Source: an uncultured Bacteroidales bacterium
GTDB taxonomy: Bacteria; Bacteroidota; Bacteroidia; Bacteroidales; UBA932
Length of the DNA stretch: 48,006 nucleotides
Reading direction: 5' to 3'
NCBI GenBank assembly: GCA_900319975.1
Contig: ONQP01000007.1
Location: forward strand, 1-48,006
A program made the translations under genes and the position numbers. Under the pieces are notes generated by a model. It did no database searches and was not told where the DNA came from. It saw only the letters and a list, made by a program, of their open reading frames with translations. Below, one piece after another: positions 8,298-17,675 of the stretch. Within the stretch, counting starts at the first letter, position 1, and each line of letters opens with the position of its first letter.

Positions 8298-8591
8298 TTA
8301 ATAGGAAGATTCAATGCCCCACACGAAGGCGCGGAGGCCCAGGTCGGGGGCTTCCTTGTCCTTCTTTTCCAGGTCCGCGAGCAGCGGAGCGACCTTGTCG
8401 TCCTCCGTCATCACGAGCAGGGCGTGGTTGAGTTCGGGCCACGCGTGGTTGCCGAAACGCGGGAATCCATTGAAGCCTCCCTTGCCCTCCACGTTCTCCC
8501 AGCGGGTGAATCCACGCTGGCCGTGGGCGACGAGCAGGTCGATCACTTCTTCGTTGTAGGCCTGGTTATAGACGATGAACATCGCTTTCAT
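8298..8591 (-). CDS. PG0541-type transporter-associated protein (PII-like fold likely)
   Basis: 97 residues from the ATG at 8591, which overlaps the stop of the RND permease (ATGA). The longer frame to 8726 is inside the permease gene. The sequence MKAMFIVYNQAYNEEVIDLL, with GFTRWENVEGKG, resembles the small proteins that follow RND permeases in Bacteroidota (PG0541 type) and are thought to have a ferredoxin-like or PII-like fold. Regulation of the pump is a reasonable but unproved role. Confidence 0.78.
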   Translation of the reverse strand: MKAMFIVYNQAYNEEVIDLLVAHGQRGFTRWENVEGKGGFNGFPRFGNHAWPELNHALLVMTEDDKVAPLLADLEKKDKEAPDLGLRAFVWGIESSY

Positions 8592-11500
8592 TTCCGGTTC
8601 CTCCTTCTTTCGTTTCTTCTTTCCATTCTGTAGGTAAACGCGCAGTAGACCGTCGGGATGAGCACGAGGGTGATGAGCGTGGAGACGGACAGGCCCCAGC
8701 ACACCGTCACACCCAGCGCGCGCCACATCTCGGAGCCTTCACCCGTGCCGATCGCCATCGGGAGCATACCCAGGACGGTGGTGAGGGTGGTCATCAGGAT
8801 CGGGCGCAGACGGCTCTTGGCGGCCGTCGTAGACGCGTCGCGGATGTTCATGCCGCGCTCGCGGCAGAGGATCGTGTAGTCGATGAGCACGATACCGTTC
8901 TTCACCACGATACCGATCAGGATGATGATGCCGATGATGGACATCACGCCGAGGGCAAGGCCCGAGATGCGCAGGCCCAGGATCACGCCCACGAGGGCGA
9001 ACGGGACGCTGAACATGATCACGAACGGGGCCATCAGGCTCTCGAACTGGGAAGCCATCACCATGTACACGAGCAGGATCATCAACAGGATGAGCGCGAG
9101 CATCTGCCCGAACATCTCCTGCTGGTCTTCATAGTCGCCGGCGATCACCGTGGACAGTTCGGAGGGGATCTCCATGCCGCCGATGATCTCGTTGCAGCTC
9201 TCCACGGCGTCGCTCAGGGCGGCGCCCTTGGCCACGATGCCCGTGACCGTGATCAGACGCGAACGGTCCTTGCGCTCGATGGTCGGCGGGACGAGGCTCT
9301 CGACCACGGTGCCGAGCTCCTTCATCCGGACGGTGGCGCCGGTCGGGGTCGTCACGACGATGTTCTCCATATCCTCCACGCTGGAGCGGAACTGCGGCGC
9401 GTAGCGGACGCGGATGTTGTATTCCTCGCCGTCCTCGCGGTAGAGCGAGGCGACGGTGCCGCTCATCGCCGAACTGAAAGCGGCCGCGGCGGTGGTGGAG
9501 TTGAGCCCGTTGAGGGCAAGCTTGGTGCGGTCGAAGTCCATGCGGAGCTCCGGCGTGTACTCCTCGCGGCTGATGGTCACCTGCGTGAAGGAAGGCGCCT
9601 GCAGCATGCGGGTCTGCAGCTCCTTCGCCACGCGGTCCGTCTCGGCGAAGTCATAGCCGTACACCTCCACCTCGACGGTTGAAGCGCCGCCCATGCCCAT
9701 GCCCTCGGACACCATCGCGCGGCGGATCTCCGGATACTGGGCGCAGATGCCGCGCAGCACGTCGGAAATCTCGGCCGAAGAACGCTTGCGCGTGCTGGAG
9801 GTGCCGATGTTGAGGTTGAGCGAAAGGATGTGCGTACCGTTGCTCTGCATGCTCGCGAACGCATTGTCCGTGTCGGCCTGGCCGAAGGTGGCGTTGAGCA
9901 CCTGGATCTCCGGCACGGCCGCCTGGATGTCGTCGTAGATGCGTCTGTAGAACTCCCGGGTGACATCCTGGGACGTACCCATCGGGAGGTTGACCGTGAC
10001 CGTGATGCGCTCGGAGTCGCCACGCGGGAAGTATTCCGTCTTGAGGCCCGGGGCCAGCAGCAGGATCGAGAGCACGAACACGGCACCGAAGGCGAGGATG
10101 GTCACCTTGCGGCGCTTCGTGGACCAGTGGATCACGTGGGCGTAGCCGCGGGAAATCTTGTCGATGAACTTGTTGATCGGGACGAAGATGGCGTTGTAGG
10201 CCTTGTTGTGCCTGACGTCCTTCTTGAGCCAGTGGGCGCAGAGCATCGGCACGAAGGTCAGGGCCGCCGTCGTGGACACGATCATGATGATGGAGACGAT
10301 CCAGCCCAGCTGGCGGAACATGATGCCGGCCATGCCGTTGATCATCGTCAGCGGGAGGAACACGCAGAGCATCGTCAGCGTGGACGCGATGACGGAGATG
10401 CCCACCTCGCCCGTGCCGTGCACGGCCGCCTCTTTCGGCTTCTCGCCGCGCGCGATGTGCGTGGAGATGTTCTCGAGCACCACGATGGCGTCGTCCACGA
10501 CCATGCCGATCGCAATCGCGAGGGCGGACATCGAGATGATGTTGAGCGTGTTGCCCGTGGCGTAGAGATACATCAGCGAGGCCAGCAGGGCCAGCGGGAT
10601 GGACAGGACGATGATGATGGTGGATTTCCAGCTGCCCAGGAAGATGAAGACCACGAGCATGACCACCAGGAAGGTGATGATGATGGTCTCGATGAGGGTG
10701 TTGATCGTGTTGATGATCTCCCGCGAGCCGTCCACGATCGTCGTGATCTTGACGTCGGCGGGGAGGGTCTTCTCGATCTGCTTCAGCTGCTTCTTGACCC
10801 CGCGGATGACGTTGACGGTGTTGGCGTCGCTCTGCTTCTGGATGATGATGCGCGCGGAGCGCTCACCGTTGGTATAGGACTCCTGCTCGCGCTCCTGCTG
10901 GCCGTCCAGCACCTGGGCGACGTCCCGCAGGTAGACGACCCGGCCGCCCATCGCGCCGACCACGACGTCCAGCAGTTCGGACGGGTCGGAGAATTCCTGA
11001 TGGACGCGGAGCGTGTAGGTATCGGAACCGATGTCGATGTTGCCCGAAGGGATGTTGCGGTTCTCGGCCGCGATCACGCTCGCGATCGAGCTGATGCTCA
11101 GGCCGTACGCCTGCAGCTTGCTCGGGTCGCAGTAGACCTGGATCTCGCGGCTCGGGGCGCCGCTCACGGACACGGTACCCACGCCGGAGACGCGCGCCAG
11201 CGGGGTGGACACCTTGTCGTCCAGGATCTTGTCCAGCGCCGGGAGGCTCTCGTCCGCCGTGGCGGAAAGCAGCATGACCGGCAGGTCGGAGGCGCTGAAC
11301 TTGAAGATGACCGGGTTGGACACGCCGTCAGGAAGCATGGCATTGACCATGTCCAGCTTGTCGCGGACGCTGTTGGTCGCGGCTTCGATGTCCACGCCGT
11401 AATTGAAGGTCAGGGTCAGCAGGGAGATGTTCTCCTTGGACTGGGAGTTCAGCTCCTTGAGGTCCTCCACGCCGTTGAGGGCGTTCTCCAGGACCTTGGT

Positions 11501-11689
11501 CAGGTTGGTCTCGATATCCTGTGCGTTGGCGCCCTGGTAGGAGGCCATCACCATGATCGTATTGGAATCGAACTCCGGGAACTGGGCGATGGACGTCCGG
11601 CTCAGGGAGAAGATACCCAGGATGGCGAGGGCGACGAACAGCAGGGCGGTCGTCACGGGATGCTCGACCGCAGAACGGTAGATGCTCAT
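8588..11689 (-). CDS. RND efflux pump inner-membrane permease (AcrB/MexB type)
   Basis: 1033 residues, the usual length. The N-terminal helix begins MSIYRSAVEHPVTTALLF; two large periplasmic loops and two clusters of helices follow. In the first helix cluster, GMVVDDAIVVLENI carries the paired Asp residues of the proton relay. Near the end, GIVVKNGIVLIDY and RPILMTTLTTVLGMLPMA are typical family segments. It is proton-driven and probably exports hydrophobic drugs or metabolites. It overlaps the adaptor gene upstream and the PG0541-type gene downstream by 4 nt each. Confidence 0.95.
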   Translation of the reverse strand: MSIYRSAVEHPVTTALLFVALAILGIFSLSRTSIAQFPEFDSNTIMVMASYQGANAQDIETNLTKVLENALNGVEDLKELNSQSKENISLLTLTFNYGVDIEAATNSVRDKLDMVNAMLPDGVSNPVIFKFSASDLPVMLLSATADESLPALDKILDDKVSTPLARVSGVGTVSVSGAPSREIQVYCDPSKLQAYGLSISSIASVIAAENRNIPSGNIDIGSDTYTLRVHQEFSDPSELLDVVVGAMGGRVVYLRDVAQVLDGQQEREQESYTNGERSARIIIQKQSDANTVNVIRGVKKQLKQIEKTLPADVKITTIVDGSREIINTINTLIETIIITFLVVMLVVFIFLGSWKSTIIIVLSIPLALLASLMYLYATGNTLNIISMSALAIAIGMVVDDAIVVLENISTHIARGEKPKEAAVHGTGEVGISVIASTLTMLCVFLPLTMINGMAGIMFRQLGWIVSIIMIVSTTAALTFVPMLCAHWLKKDVRHNKAYNAIFVPINKFIDKISRGYAHVIHWSTKRRKVTILAFGAVFVLSILLLAPGLKTEYFPRGDSERITVTVNLPMGTSQDVTREFYRRIYDDIQAAVPEIQVLNATFGQADTDNAFASMQSNGTHILSLNLNIGTSSTRKRSSAEISDVLRGICAQYPEIRRAMVSEGMGMGGASTVEVEVYGYDFAETDRVAKELQTRMLQAPSFTQVTISREEYTPELRMDFDRTKLALNGLNSTTAAAAFSSAMSGTVASLYREDGEEYNIRVRYAPQFRSSVEDMENIVVTTPTGATVRMKELGTVVESLVPPTIERKDRSRLITVTGIVAKGAALSDAVESCNEIIGGMEIPSELSTVIAGDYEDQQEMFGQMLALILLMILLVYMVMASQFESLMAPFVIMFSVPFALVGVILGLRISGLALGVMSIIGIIILIGIVVKNGIVLIDYTILCRERGMNIRDASTTAAKSRLRPILMTTLTTVLGMLPMAIGTGEGSEMWRALGVTVCWGLSVSTLITLVLIPTVYCAFTYRMERRNERRRNRK

Positions 11690-12720
11690 CGCTTGACCTC
11701 CACTTTATCGCCGGACTTGAGGCTGGAGAAGCCACCGGTGAGCACCTGCTCGCCGGCTTCCAGACCGGACAGGATTTCGTATTGGCTGCCGAAGTGGCGG
11801 CCGGCTTCCACGACCTTGATGGTCACGGTGTTGTCGGCGTTCAGCACGAAGACGGAGCGCTGGCCGGAGCCCTGCTGCCGGATCACGGCGGCGTCGGGCA
11901 CGACGACGCGCTCGCGGGCGCCGAAGTCGACGGTCACGCGGGCGTACATGCCCGGGCGGAGTTCGCGCTTGTCATTGGCGACGCGCACCTCCGCGTTGAA
12001 GGTGTGCGTGGCGGGGTCCATCGTCGGATAGAGGCGCACGATGGTGCCGGTATAGGTCTTGCCCGGCAGGGCGTCGGCGGTCAGGGAGACCTTGTCGCCG
12101 CGCTTGACCCGGGTGTAGTCGGCCTCGGAAATGGGGACGAGGAGCTTGACCGGCGTGATCTGCTGGACGGTGTAGATGGGCTGGGCCATCGCGTACAGGT
12201 CGCCGCGGTCGTAGTTGCGGGCGGACACGACGCCGCTCACCGGAGCGCGCAGGATCGTGTTCTCCTGCAGGTTCTCATAGCTGCTCTTGGACACCTTGAA
12301 AGCAAGTTCCAGCTGCTCGTAGTCCGACTGCGACACGCCGCCCTCCTCGAAGAGCTGCTTCACGCGGGCGAGCTCGGTCTCGTCGTTCTTGAGGCGGAGG
12401 GCCGCCTGGTCGAGCTGGATGCGGTCCATCTCGGCGAGGATCTGGCCGGCGGCCACGAAGTCACCGACCTCGACGTTGAGTTTCTGGATGCGGCCGCCGG
12501 CCTGCGGGGCGATGTTGTTGACCACGTTGGCCTGGACGGAGGCGGAATAGACCGCATCCTGCGACACCTGCTGCAGGACCGCCGGGGCCACGGACACGAC
12601 CGGGGTCTTGTCCGCCATGGCCATCATCGGATCGGCGGGCGCCCCGGATTTCTGCTGGCCGCAGGCGCTCAGCAGCGCGCAGCAGGCCATACCTATCAAA
12701 ACTTGCTTATTCATTGTCAT
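11686..12720 (-). CDS. RND efflux periplasmic adaptor, lipoprotein
   Basis: 344 residues. The signal MTMNKQVLIGMACCALLSACGQ ends in a lipobox, so the mature adaptor is lipid-anchored. The body has the membrane-fusion layout: a lipoyl-type segment (IAPQAGGRIQKLNVEVGDFVAAGQ), an alpha-hairpin (RLKNDETELARVKQLFEEGG), a second lipoyl half (TILRAPVSGVVSARNYDRGD), and a beta-barrel. It bridges permease and outer-membrane channel. The start at 12720 overlaps the TolC-like gene by 14 nt; a second ATG two codons in is possible. Confidence 0.94.
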   Translation of the reverse strand: MTMNKQVLIGMACCALLSACGQQKSGAPADPMMAMADKTPVVSVAPAVLQQVSQDAVYSASVQANVVNNIAPQAGGRIQKLNVEVGDFVAAGQILAEMDRIQLDQAALRLKNDETELARVKQLFEEGGVSQSDYEQLELAFKVSKSSYENLQENTILRAPVSGVVSARNYDRGDLYAMAQPIYTVQQITPVKLLVPISEADYTRVKRGDKVSLTADALPGKTYTGTIVRLYPTMDPATHTFNAEVRVANDKRELRPGMYARVTVDFGARERVVVPDAAVIRQQGSGQRSVFVLNADNTVTIKVVEAGRHFGSQYEILSGLEAGEQVLTGGFSSLKSGDKVEVKR

Positions 12721-14209
12721 ACGTTTTATTCAGTTGGACATTGCCGTCGGCATCGATGAAGTCGGCGCCGAGGGTCCCCTCGAGCCCGGCCTTCGCCACG
12801 ACGAAATTGTAGACGGCCTGCGAGACGCCGAGCAGCGACTGCGTCAGCGCGAGCTGCGCGTCGTTGAGGTCCGTGAGCGTGCTGCGGCCCACCTCGTAGG
12901 AGCGGGACGCGATGTCGTAGGCCTTCTGCGCCGTCTCGGCGGCGCTGCGGGCGGAGCTGTAGCTCTTCATCGCGGTCTCCATCTGGTTGAGGTACTGGCG
13001 GATGGAGATCTTGAGCTGGCGTTCGGTGTTGGTGCGCTGGATGTCCAGCTCACGCGCCTGCACCCGGGCCTGGCGGACGGCGTTCGCCCGCTGGCCGCCC
13101 GAGAAGATCGGCACGGACAGGCTCAGGCCCACGAAGGAATACGGGGACCATTTGTATTCGCTGAACTTGAAGTCGTTGGTCATCGCGTTCAGGCTGTAGT
13201 TGAAGGACAGTGAGAGCGTCGGGAGGGACGCGTACTGCTGGACCTTGATGGCGTTGGAGAGCTGCTCCGCCTGGATGGCGAGCTGGCGCATCGTGGAGTT
13301 GTTCTCCAGCGAGAGTTCGCCGCTCTCGTTGAGGTCGTAGAGCATGTGCTGCGCGAAGTCGTCGAGGCTGCCGGCGACGTCGATGTTGGCGTCCAGATCC
13401 ACGCCCATCACGGCCTTGAGGCGCCACAGCGACAGGATGACGGAACTCTCGGCGTCATACACGTTCGGGATGGCGTTGGCGAGGGTCGTCCGGGCGCGGG
13501 TCAGGTCGAGCTCGGATGCTTTCTGTGCGTTGTAGCGGCGCTGGATCTGCTCGCAGTTGGCCAGCGCGTTCTCATAAGCGGACTTGTAGACCTCGAAGGC
13601 CTCGCGGGCGAGCAGGCAGGCGAAGAAAGCCTGCTTGACCTGGCCCACCGTCTCGAGGCGCGAGCTGCGCGCCTTCTCGACGGCCAGCTCAACGTCCTGG
13701 TCGGAGATGCGCAGGCTCTGCCAGAGCTGGGCGTTGACCAGCGGCATGCTGGCGTTCACGCCGGCCGACCAGGTATTCCAGCGGCCGACGGAGAAGCCTT
13801 CGTTGGAGGAAGAACTCTCTTCGGGCTCCTGCGTCGCCGGCGTCGGGAACGGAATCTCCGGGTGCGCGGCATAAAGGGGAAGCAGATAGGTGGACAGTGC
13901 GTCTCCGATCATGGCGGACATGTCGAAGCCGCCGCCGTCCATATACATCACCTGTTTCTTGATGGTACGCTGATAGGAAGCAGATCCGTTGATCTGCGGG
14001 AACAATGCGGAATAAGTCCCCTTGCGGGCGTAGCCCGTCCGTTCGATCTCCTGGTCGGCCACCTGGACGGACGCATTCTCGCTGAGCGCGATCTTGAGCG
14101 CGTCTTCCAGCGTGAGGAGCGTCGGCACGGAGGTCGTATCAGCCGTCTGGGCCAGGGAAATGAGCGGGAGAAGGACTGTGAATAATACTAACGATATACT
14201 TTTTCTCAT
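12707..14209 (-). CDS. TolC-family outer-membrane efflux channel
   Basis: 500 residues from the ATG at 14209 (MRKSISLVLFTVLLPLISLAQ), a Sec signal; an upstream TTG was rejected. Two repeated halves of long coiled coils are seen (LTLEDALKIALSEN ... YARKGTYSALFPQINGSASY, and later RQARVQARELDIQRTNTERQ). First gene of the tripartite pump operon, behind a TACCTTTG element at 14225-14232. Confidence 0.94.
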   Translation of the reverse strand: MRKSISLVLFTVLLPLISLAQTADTTSVPTLLTLEDALKIALSENASVQVADQEIERTGYARKGTYSALFPQINGSASYQRTIKKQVMYMDGGGFDMSAMIGDALSTYLLPLYAAHPEIPFPTPATQEPEESSSSNEGFSVGRWNTWSAGVNASMPLVNAQLWQSLRISDQDVELAVEKARSSRLETVGQVKQAFFACLLAREAFEVYKSAYENALANCEQIQRRYNAQKASELDLTRARTTLANAIPNVYDAESSVILSLWRLKAVMGVDLDANIDVAGSLDDFAQHMLYDLNESGELSLENNSTMRQLAIQAEQLSNAIKVQQYASLPTLSLSFNYSLNAMTNDFKFSEYKWSPYSFVGLSLSVPIFSGGQRANAVRQARVQARELDIQRTNTERQLKISIRQYLNQMETAMKSYSSARSAAETAQKAYDIASRSYEVGRSTLTDLNDAQLALTQSLLGVSQAVYNFVVAKAGLEGTLGADFIDADGNVQLNKTYDNE

Positions 14210-14224
14210 AACTATAATTGCGCG

Positions 14225-14232
14225 CAAAGGTA
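14225..14232 (-). promoter_or_regulatory. -7 element TACCTTTG for efflux operon
   Basis: TAnnTTTG on the minus strand (plus-strand CAAAGGTA), 16 nt from the TolC-like ATG, giving a short leader of about 10 nt. Confidence 0.65.
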
Positions 14233-14275
14233 TGCAAAATTTGCACCACGCCTGAAGTCTGTCACAATATTTTAC

Positions 14276-14283
14276 TATATTTG
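14276..14283 (+). promoter_or_regulatory. -7 element TATATTTG for lgt
   Basis: TAnnTTTG match 19 nt before the lgt ATG. The leader is A-rich (GAAGAAAAATT) with no Shine-Dalgarno sequence, as usual in this phylum. Confidence 0.65.
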
Positions 14284-14301
14284 TCCGATTGAAGAAAAAT
14301 T

Positions 14302-15132
14302 ATGAATTTACTGTCGATCCATTGGCATTTTGATCCCATCCTTTTCGAGTTCGGGAAGATCTCGGTCCGCTGGTACGGACTGCTGTTCGTCTCCGGCTTC
14401 GTCATCGGCTGGTACCTCTTCAAGTGGTTCTTCACGCGCGAGAAAGTCGACCGGAACCTGATGGACACGCTCCTCTACACGCTGCTCATCGGCACGATCG
14501 TGGGCGCCCGGCTCGGACACGTCCTCTTCTATCAGCCGGACTACTACTTCGGTTCCTGGCAGGGATTCTGGGAGATCTTCATGCCCTGGAAGGGCGGCCT
14601 GGCCAGCCATGGCGGCGCCATCGCGCTGCTGCTCGCCATGTGGTGGTTCTCCCGGAAATACGGTCCGAAACATGGCTTCGACTTCCTCTGGATCATGGAC
14701 CGGCTGTGCATCGCCGTGGCTTTCGCGGGATGCATGATCCGTCTGGGCAACCTCGCCAACTCCGAAATCTACGGCGTCGAGACTTCCCTTCCGTGGGGAT
14801 TCATCTTCGACCTCCAGGGCGAGACGGTGCCCAAGCACCCTACGCAGATCTACGAGGCCCTCAGCTACCTGATCCTCGGTCTGGTGCTCGTATGGTTCTA
14901 TAAGCACAAGCTCGACAAGGTCCACCGCGGATTCTTCTTCGGGCTGTTCCTGCTCGGCTGCTTCGGAGCCCGCTTCCTGATCGAGTTCATCAAGGAGCCG
15001 CAGGTGGAATTCGAGACGACGATGCTCCTCAACCAGGGCCAGCGCCTCTCCATCCCCTTCATCATTGCCGGCATCGGCCTGCTGGTCTACGCGGCCAAGG
15101 CCAGGAAGCCGGCCGCGATCGTCCGCAAATAG
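14302..15132 (+). CDS. lgt: Prolipoprotein diacylglyceryl transferase
   Basis: 276 residues with about seven membrane helices. Key features: FGKISVRWYGLLFVSGF near the start, IVGARLGHVLFY with the conserved Arg/His, GGLASHGGAIAL, and the Lgt signature MIRLGNLANSEIYG. It transfers diacylglycerol from phosphatidylglycerol to the lipobox cysteine and so serves the several lipoproteins in this window. Single-gene transcription unit; its 3' end is 4 nt from the convergent MORN gene stop. Confidence 0.96.
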   Translation: MNLLSIHWHFDPILFEFGKISVRWYGLLFVSGFVIGWYLFKWFFTREKVDRNLMDTLLYTLLIGTIVGARLGHVLFYQPDYYFGSWQGFWEIFMPWKGGLASHGGAIALLLAMWWFSRKYGPKHGFDFLWIMDRLCIAVAFAGCMIRLGNLANSEIYGVETSLPWGFIFDLQGETVPKHPTQIYEALSYLILGLVLVWFYKHKLDKVHRGFFFGLFLLGCFGARFLIEFIKEPQVEFETTMLLNQGQRLSIPFIIAGIGLLVYAAKARKPAAIVRK

Positions 15133-15136
15133 GGCG

Positions 15137-16384
15137 CTACTCCTCGATCAGTTCGCTTTCTTCCCCGACGAAGTCTCCGTAGGCCCACAGGCCGGAGCTG
15201 ATGATGCTGCCGTCGGCGTCGTACAACGTGCCGCGGCCGCTCATCATGCCGTCCATCCAGGAGCCCACGTATTTCTTGCCGTCCGCCCAGTAATAGGTGC
15301 CGTCGCCCATCATCTTGTCCTGGTACCACATTCCCTCGTAGATGACGCGGCCGTCGGCGGCATACTCGACGCCCTCGCCGGTGCGGACGTCGTCCTGCCA
15401 GTTGCCCTCGAAGCGTTTGCCGTCCGTATAGTAGCGCGTCCCGGGGCCGTTCATCCGGCCCTCCGACCAGGATCCGTCGTAGATGATTTTTCCGTCCTTC
15501 TCGTAAAGCGTGCCCCGGCCGTCCGCGTGGTCGGCCTTCCAGCCGCCCGTGTACTTCTTGCCGTCCGCGTATAGCTGTACGCCTTCGCCGTCGCGGTGGT
15601 TGTCCTTCCAGCCGCCGGAATATTCCGACCCGTCCGGGCGCCGGTACACGCCCGTGCCGGTCCGGTTGCCGTGTTCCCAGGCGCCGGCATACTCGCTGCC
15701 GTCTTCCCAGAAGGCCGTGCCGGTGCCGTGGCGCTCGTCGTCCAGCCATTCGCCGGTATAGATCACGCGGCCGGAGGCGTCGGTCAGCGTCCCCCGGCCG
15801 GTGCGGACGTCCTGCCGCCAGTCGCCGGCATAGGTCTCGCCGTCCGAGCGCACGAAGGTGCCGAAGCCGTCCCAGGCGCCCTGGTCCCAGTTGCCGGAAT
15901 AGCTGAACCCGGCCGCGGCCGTGTAGGTGCCGAAGCCGTGCATCTCTCCGTCGGCGTATTCTCCTTCGTAGCGGTCGCCGGACGCCCAGACATAGACGCC
16001 CTTTCCGTGTTTGCGGTCCTGCCGCCAGCCGCCTTCATAGCGGTCGCCCTCGGCGTAGGTGTACGTGCCCTGGCCGTCCTTCTTCCCTTCTTTCCAGCCG
16101 CCCGTGTAGGCGTCCCCGACCGGGCTCGTGAACGTGCCCTCCCCGTCCGGCTTTCCCTCCTTCCATTCGCCTTCGTAGACCGAGCCGTCGGCATAGTGGT
16201 AGGTCCCCTGTCCGTGGAAGAGGAAATCCTTCCACTCGCCGGTATAGCTGCTGCCATCGGCATAATTGTTCGTGTGGTTCCCCTTGCGGTACCCTTTCCG
16301 CTGGGCCTCACACGGTGTCGCGAGCATCAAGGCCACGGCTCCGGCAAGAGCCATGGTACCCGCCTTGAATACAAACCGTCTCAT
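15137..16384 (-). CDS. Exported MORN-repeat protein (16 units)
   Basis: 415 residues from the ATG at 16384 (MRRFVFKAGTMALAG), a signal peptide ending near CEAQ; an upstream ATG at 16411 adds nine polar residues. The rest is an unbroken array of about 23-residue MORN units (pattern YADGSxYxGEWxxGxxxGxGTY), 15 good copies and one degraded last unit, followed by an acidic tail ELIEE. MORN arrays form elongated beta-hairpin stacks and bind lipids or proteins. There is no enzyme domain, so it may be a scaffold in the periplasm or at the surface (inference). Confidence 0.85.
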   Translation of the reverse strand: MRRFVFKAGTMALAGAVALMLATPCEAQRKGYRKGNHTNNYADGSSYTGEWKDFLFHGQGTYHYADGSVYEGEWKEGKPDGEGTFTSPVGDAYTGGWKEGKKDGQGTYTYAEGDRYEGGWRQDRKHGKGVYVWASGDRYEGEYADGEMHGFGTYTAAAGFSYSGNWDQGAWDGFGTFVRSDGETYAGDWRQDVRTGRGTLTDASGRVIYTGEWLDDERHGTGTAFWEDGSEYAGAWEHGNRTGTGVYRRPDGSEYSGGWKDNHRDGEGVQLYADGKKYTGGWKADHADGRGTLYEKDGKIIYDGSWSEGRMNGPGTRYYTDGKRFEGNWQDDVRTGEGVEYAADGRVIYEGMWYQDKMMGDGTYYWADGKKYVGSWMDGMMSGRGTLYDADGSIISSGLWAYGDFVGEESELIEE

Positions 16385-16472
16385 ATCGTTGTGCTTTTGT
16401 GGTTGGTTCAAACAAGCCCTGACGGTTGGCAGGGGGAGCTGTCAGCGTCGCTCCGCACGCAGGCTAAGCCTG
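16385..16472 (-). other. 88-nt spacer with repeat-like hairpins
   Basis: Between the MORN gene and the TMEM43-like gene. It contains CTGAC...GTCAG arms around GGCAGGGGGAG (16430-16444 region) and the short palindrome CAGGCTAAGCCTG (16460-16472). No TAnnTTTG element is visible on the minus strand, so the MORN gene may depend on the upstream TMEM43-like promoter. The G-rich/C-rich arms resemble remnants of a dispersed repeat, but no second copy is seen in this window. Confidence 0.35.
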
Positions 16473-17639
16473 TCAGCCGATCTCCCCGGACGCCTCCGCC
16501 GGAGCGGCTGCAGCGGCTTTCTTGCTCTTGGAAACCAGGAACGCGATCAGCAGGCAGACGACCACGGCCAGCGCGATGGCCAGCACGGGCCGCCAGACGA
16601 CCCAGGCGATCAGGATGATGATCAGGGACCAGGCCAGACCCACGATGAAGGTCACGAGGTTGACGCCCACCTCGCCGATCTTGGCCAGCGGCGGGAGCAC
16701 CTTGAGGAGGGTCACGAGGATGCTGAACATCATCCGGAGGGCGGCGATGACGAGCATGATGCCGAGGATGCGGATCACCCAGAGGAGCATCTTGTTGGCT
16801 GCCTTCTCGGATTCGAACATCGACTCCATCGAATGGTTGCCCATCCGGAGGGTCATCAGGCTCTTGCCGTTCTTGTGCCGGAACGGCTCGAAGGTGTTGC
16901 CGGTCACCTGCGCCAGGATGGAGGCCTCGCCGCCATCCGCCTGCAGGAAGGTCACGCGCACGTCGCCGACGGCCGGGGAGGAAGGATTCTCACCGTAGTA
17001 AACGACGTTGCCGGAGACATAGGTATCCGTCCCGTTGGCGAGCTCCGCAGGGAGCGCGACGGGCGTGCTGGCAGGGATGGCGTTGGCCATGGCCGGCGGG
17101 AGGACATAGGCGCCGAAGTCCACCTTGGCGGCGCTCACGACATTGTCCTGGACGGTCAGGCGCACGCTGTTGCTGCCCTGATAATCAGGATCGTGGAAAT
17201 TGGCGGAGTTGACCGGGGAACCGACCCATTCACGGGAATAGGTGTAGGTCGTGACGGTCTCCTGGCCGCCGCCCAGCTTGTCCTTGGTCTCGGATTTGGA
17301 ATGCTCCACCCATTGGTAGTACTCGACCTCACGGACGAGGCGGATGGCATTCACGGACACGCCGTAATCGGGATCGGCCACGGTCTCGTCCGTCTTCGCG
17401 ACGGCCGTGGCGTGGATCATCTGGCCATTGAGGGCCGGATCGACGGCGCTGACGTCGGCGACGTCCACGCAGACGGACTCGGCAGATTTGAGCATTTTGG
17501 AGGTCTTGACTGCGCGACCCTCATTCCACCAGAGAAGGGCGGACGCAGCGACAAAAAGGAGAAGACCGGTGACAATCCCTTTGAGGGAACTTCCAAGGCG
17601 GCTGCCATAGCTCGTCTTGGTTACTTTTTGATAGGCCAT
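16473..17639 (-). CDS. TMEM43-like membrane protein
   Basis: 388 residues. One membrane helix near the N-terminus (GIVTGLLLFVAASALLWWNEGRA, about residues 20-42) is followed by a large beta-rich extramembrane domain (residues 45-275), then closely spaced helices near residues 284-375. The WWNEGRAVKT motif after the first helix is typical of the TMEM43 family, known in animals and found sporadically in bacteria. No bacterial function is established. A TATCTTTG element at 17676-17683 precedes it; the tail is Lys/Ala-rich. Confidence 0.78.
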   Translation of the reverse strand: MAYQKVTKTSYGSRLGSSLKGIVTGLLLFVAASALLWWNEGRAVKTSKMLKSAESVCVDVADVSAVDPALNGQMIHATAVAKTDETVADPDYGVSVNAIRLVREVEYYQWVEHSKSETKDKLGGGQETVTTYTYSREWVGSPVNSANFHDPDYQGSNSVRLTVQDNVVSAAKVDFGAYVLPPAMANAIPASTPVALPAELANGTDTYVSGNVVYYGENPSSPAVGDVRVTFLQADGGEASILAQVTGNTFEPFRHKNGKSLMTLRMGNHSMESMFESEKAANKMLLWVIRILGIMLVIAALRMMFSILVTLLKVLPPLAKIGEVGVNLVTFIVGLAWSLIIILIAWVVWRPVLAIALAVVVCLLIAFLVSKSKKAAAAAPAEASGEIG

Positions 17640-17675
17640 ATCTATGTGGTTTAGCAGTTAGATTGCAAATCTCCT

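Noticed and set aside
9830-12031. 733-codon open frame antisense to the RND permease and adaptor
   Set aside because: Composition typical of a reverse-complement shadow (Asp/His/Arg/Val runs); the opposite strand is a complete pump operon.
15137-16384. MORN array as a DNA tandem repeat or CRISPR
   Set aside because: About 69-nt periodicity comes from the protein repeats; the DNA units diverge and lack identical repeats with unique spacers.
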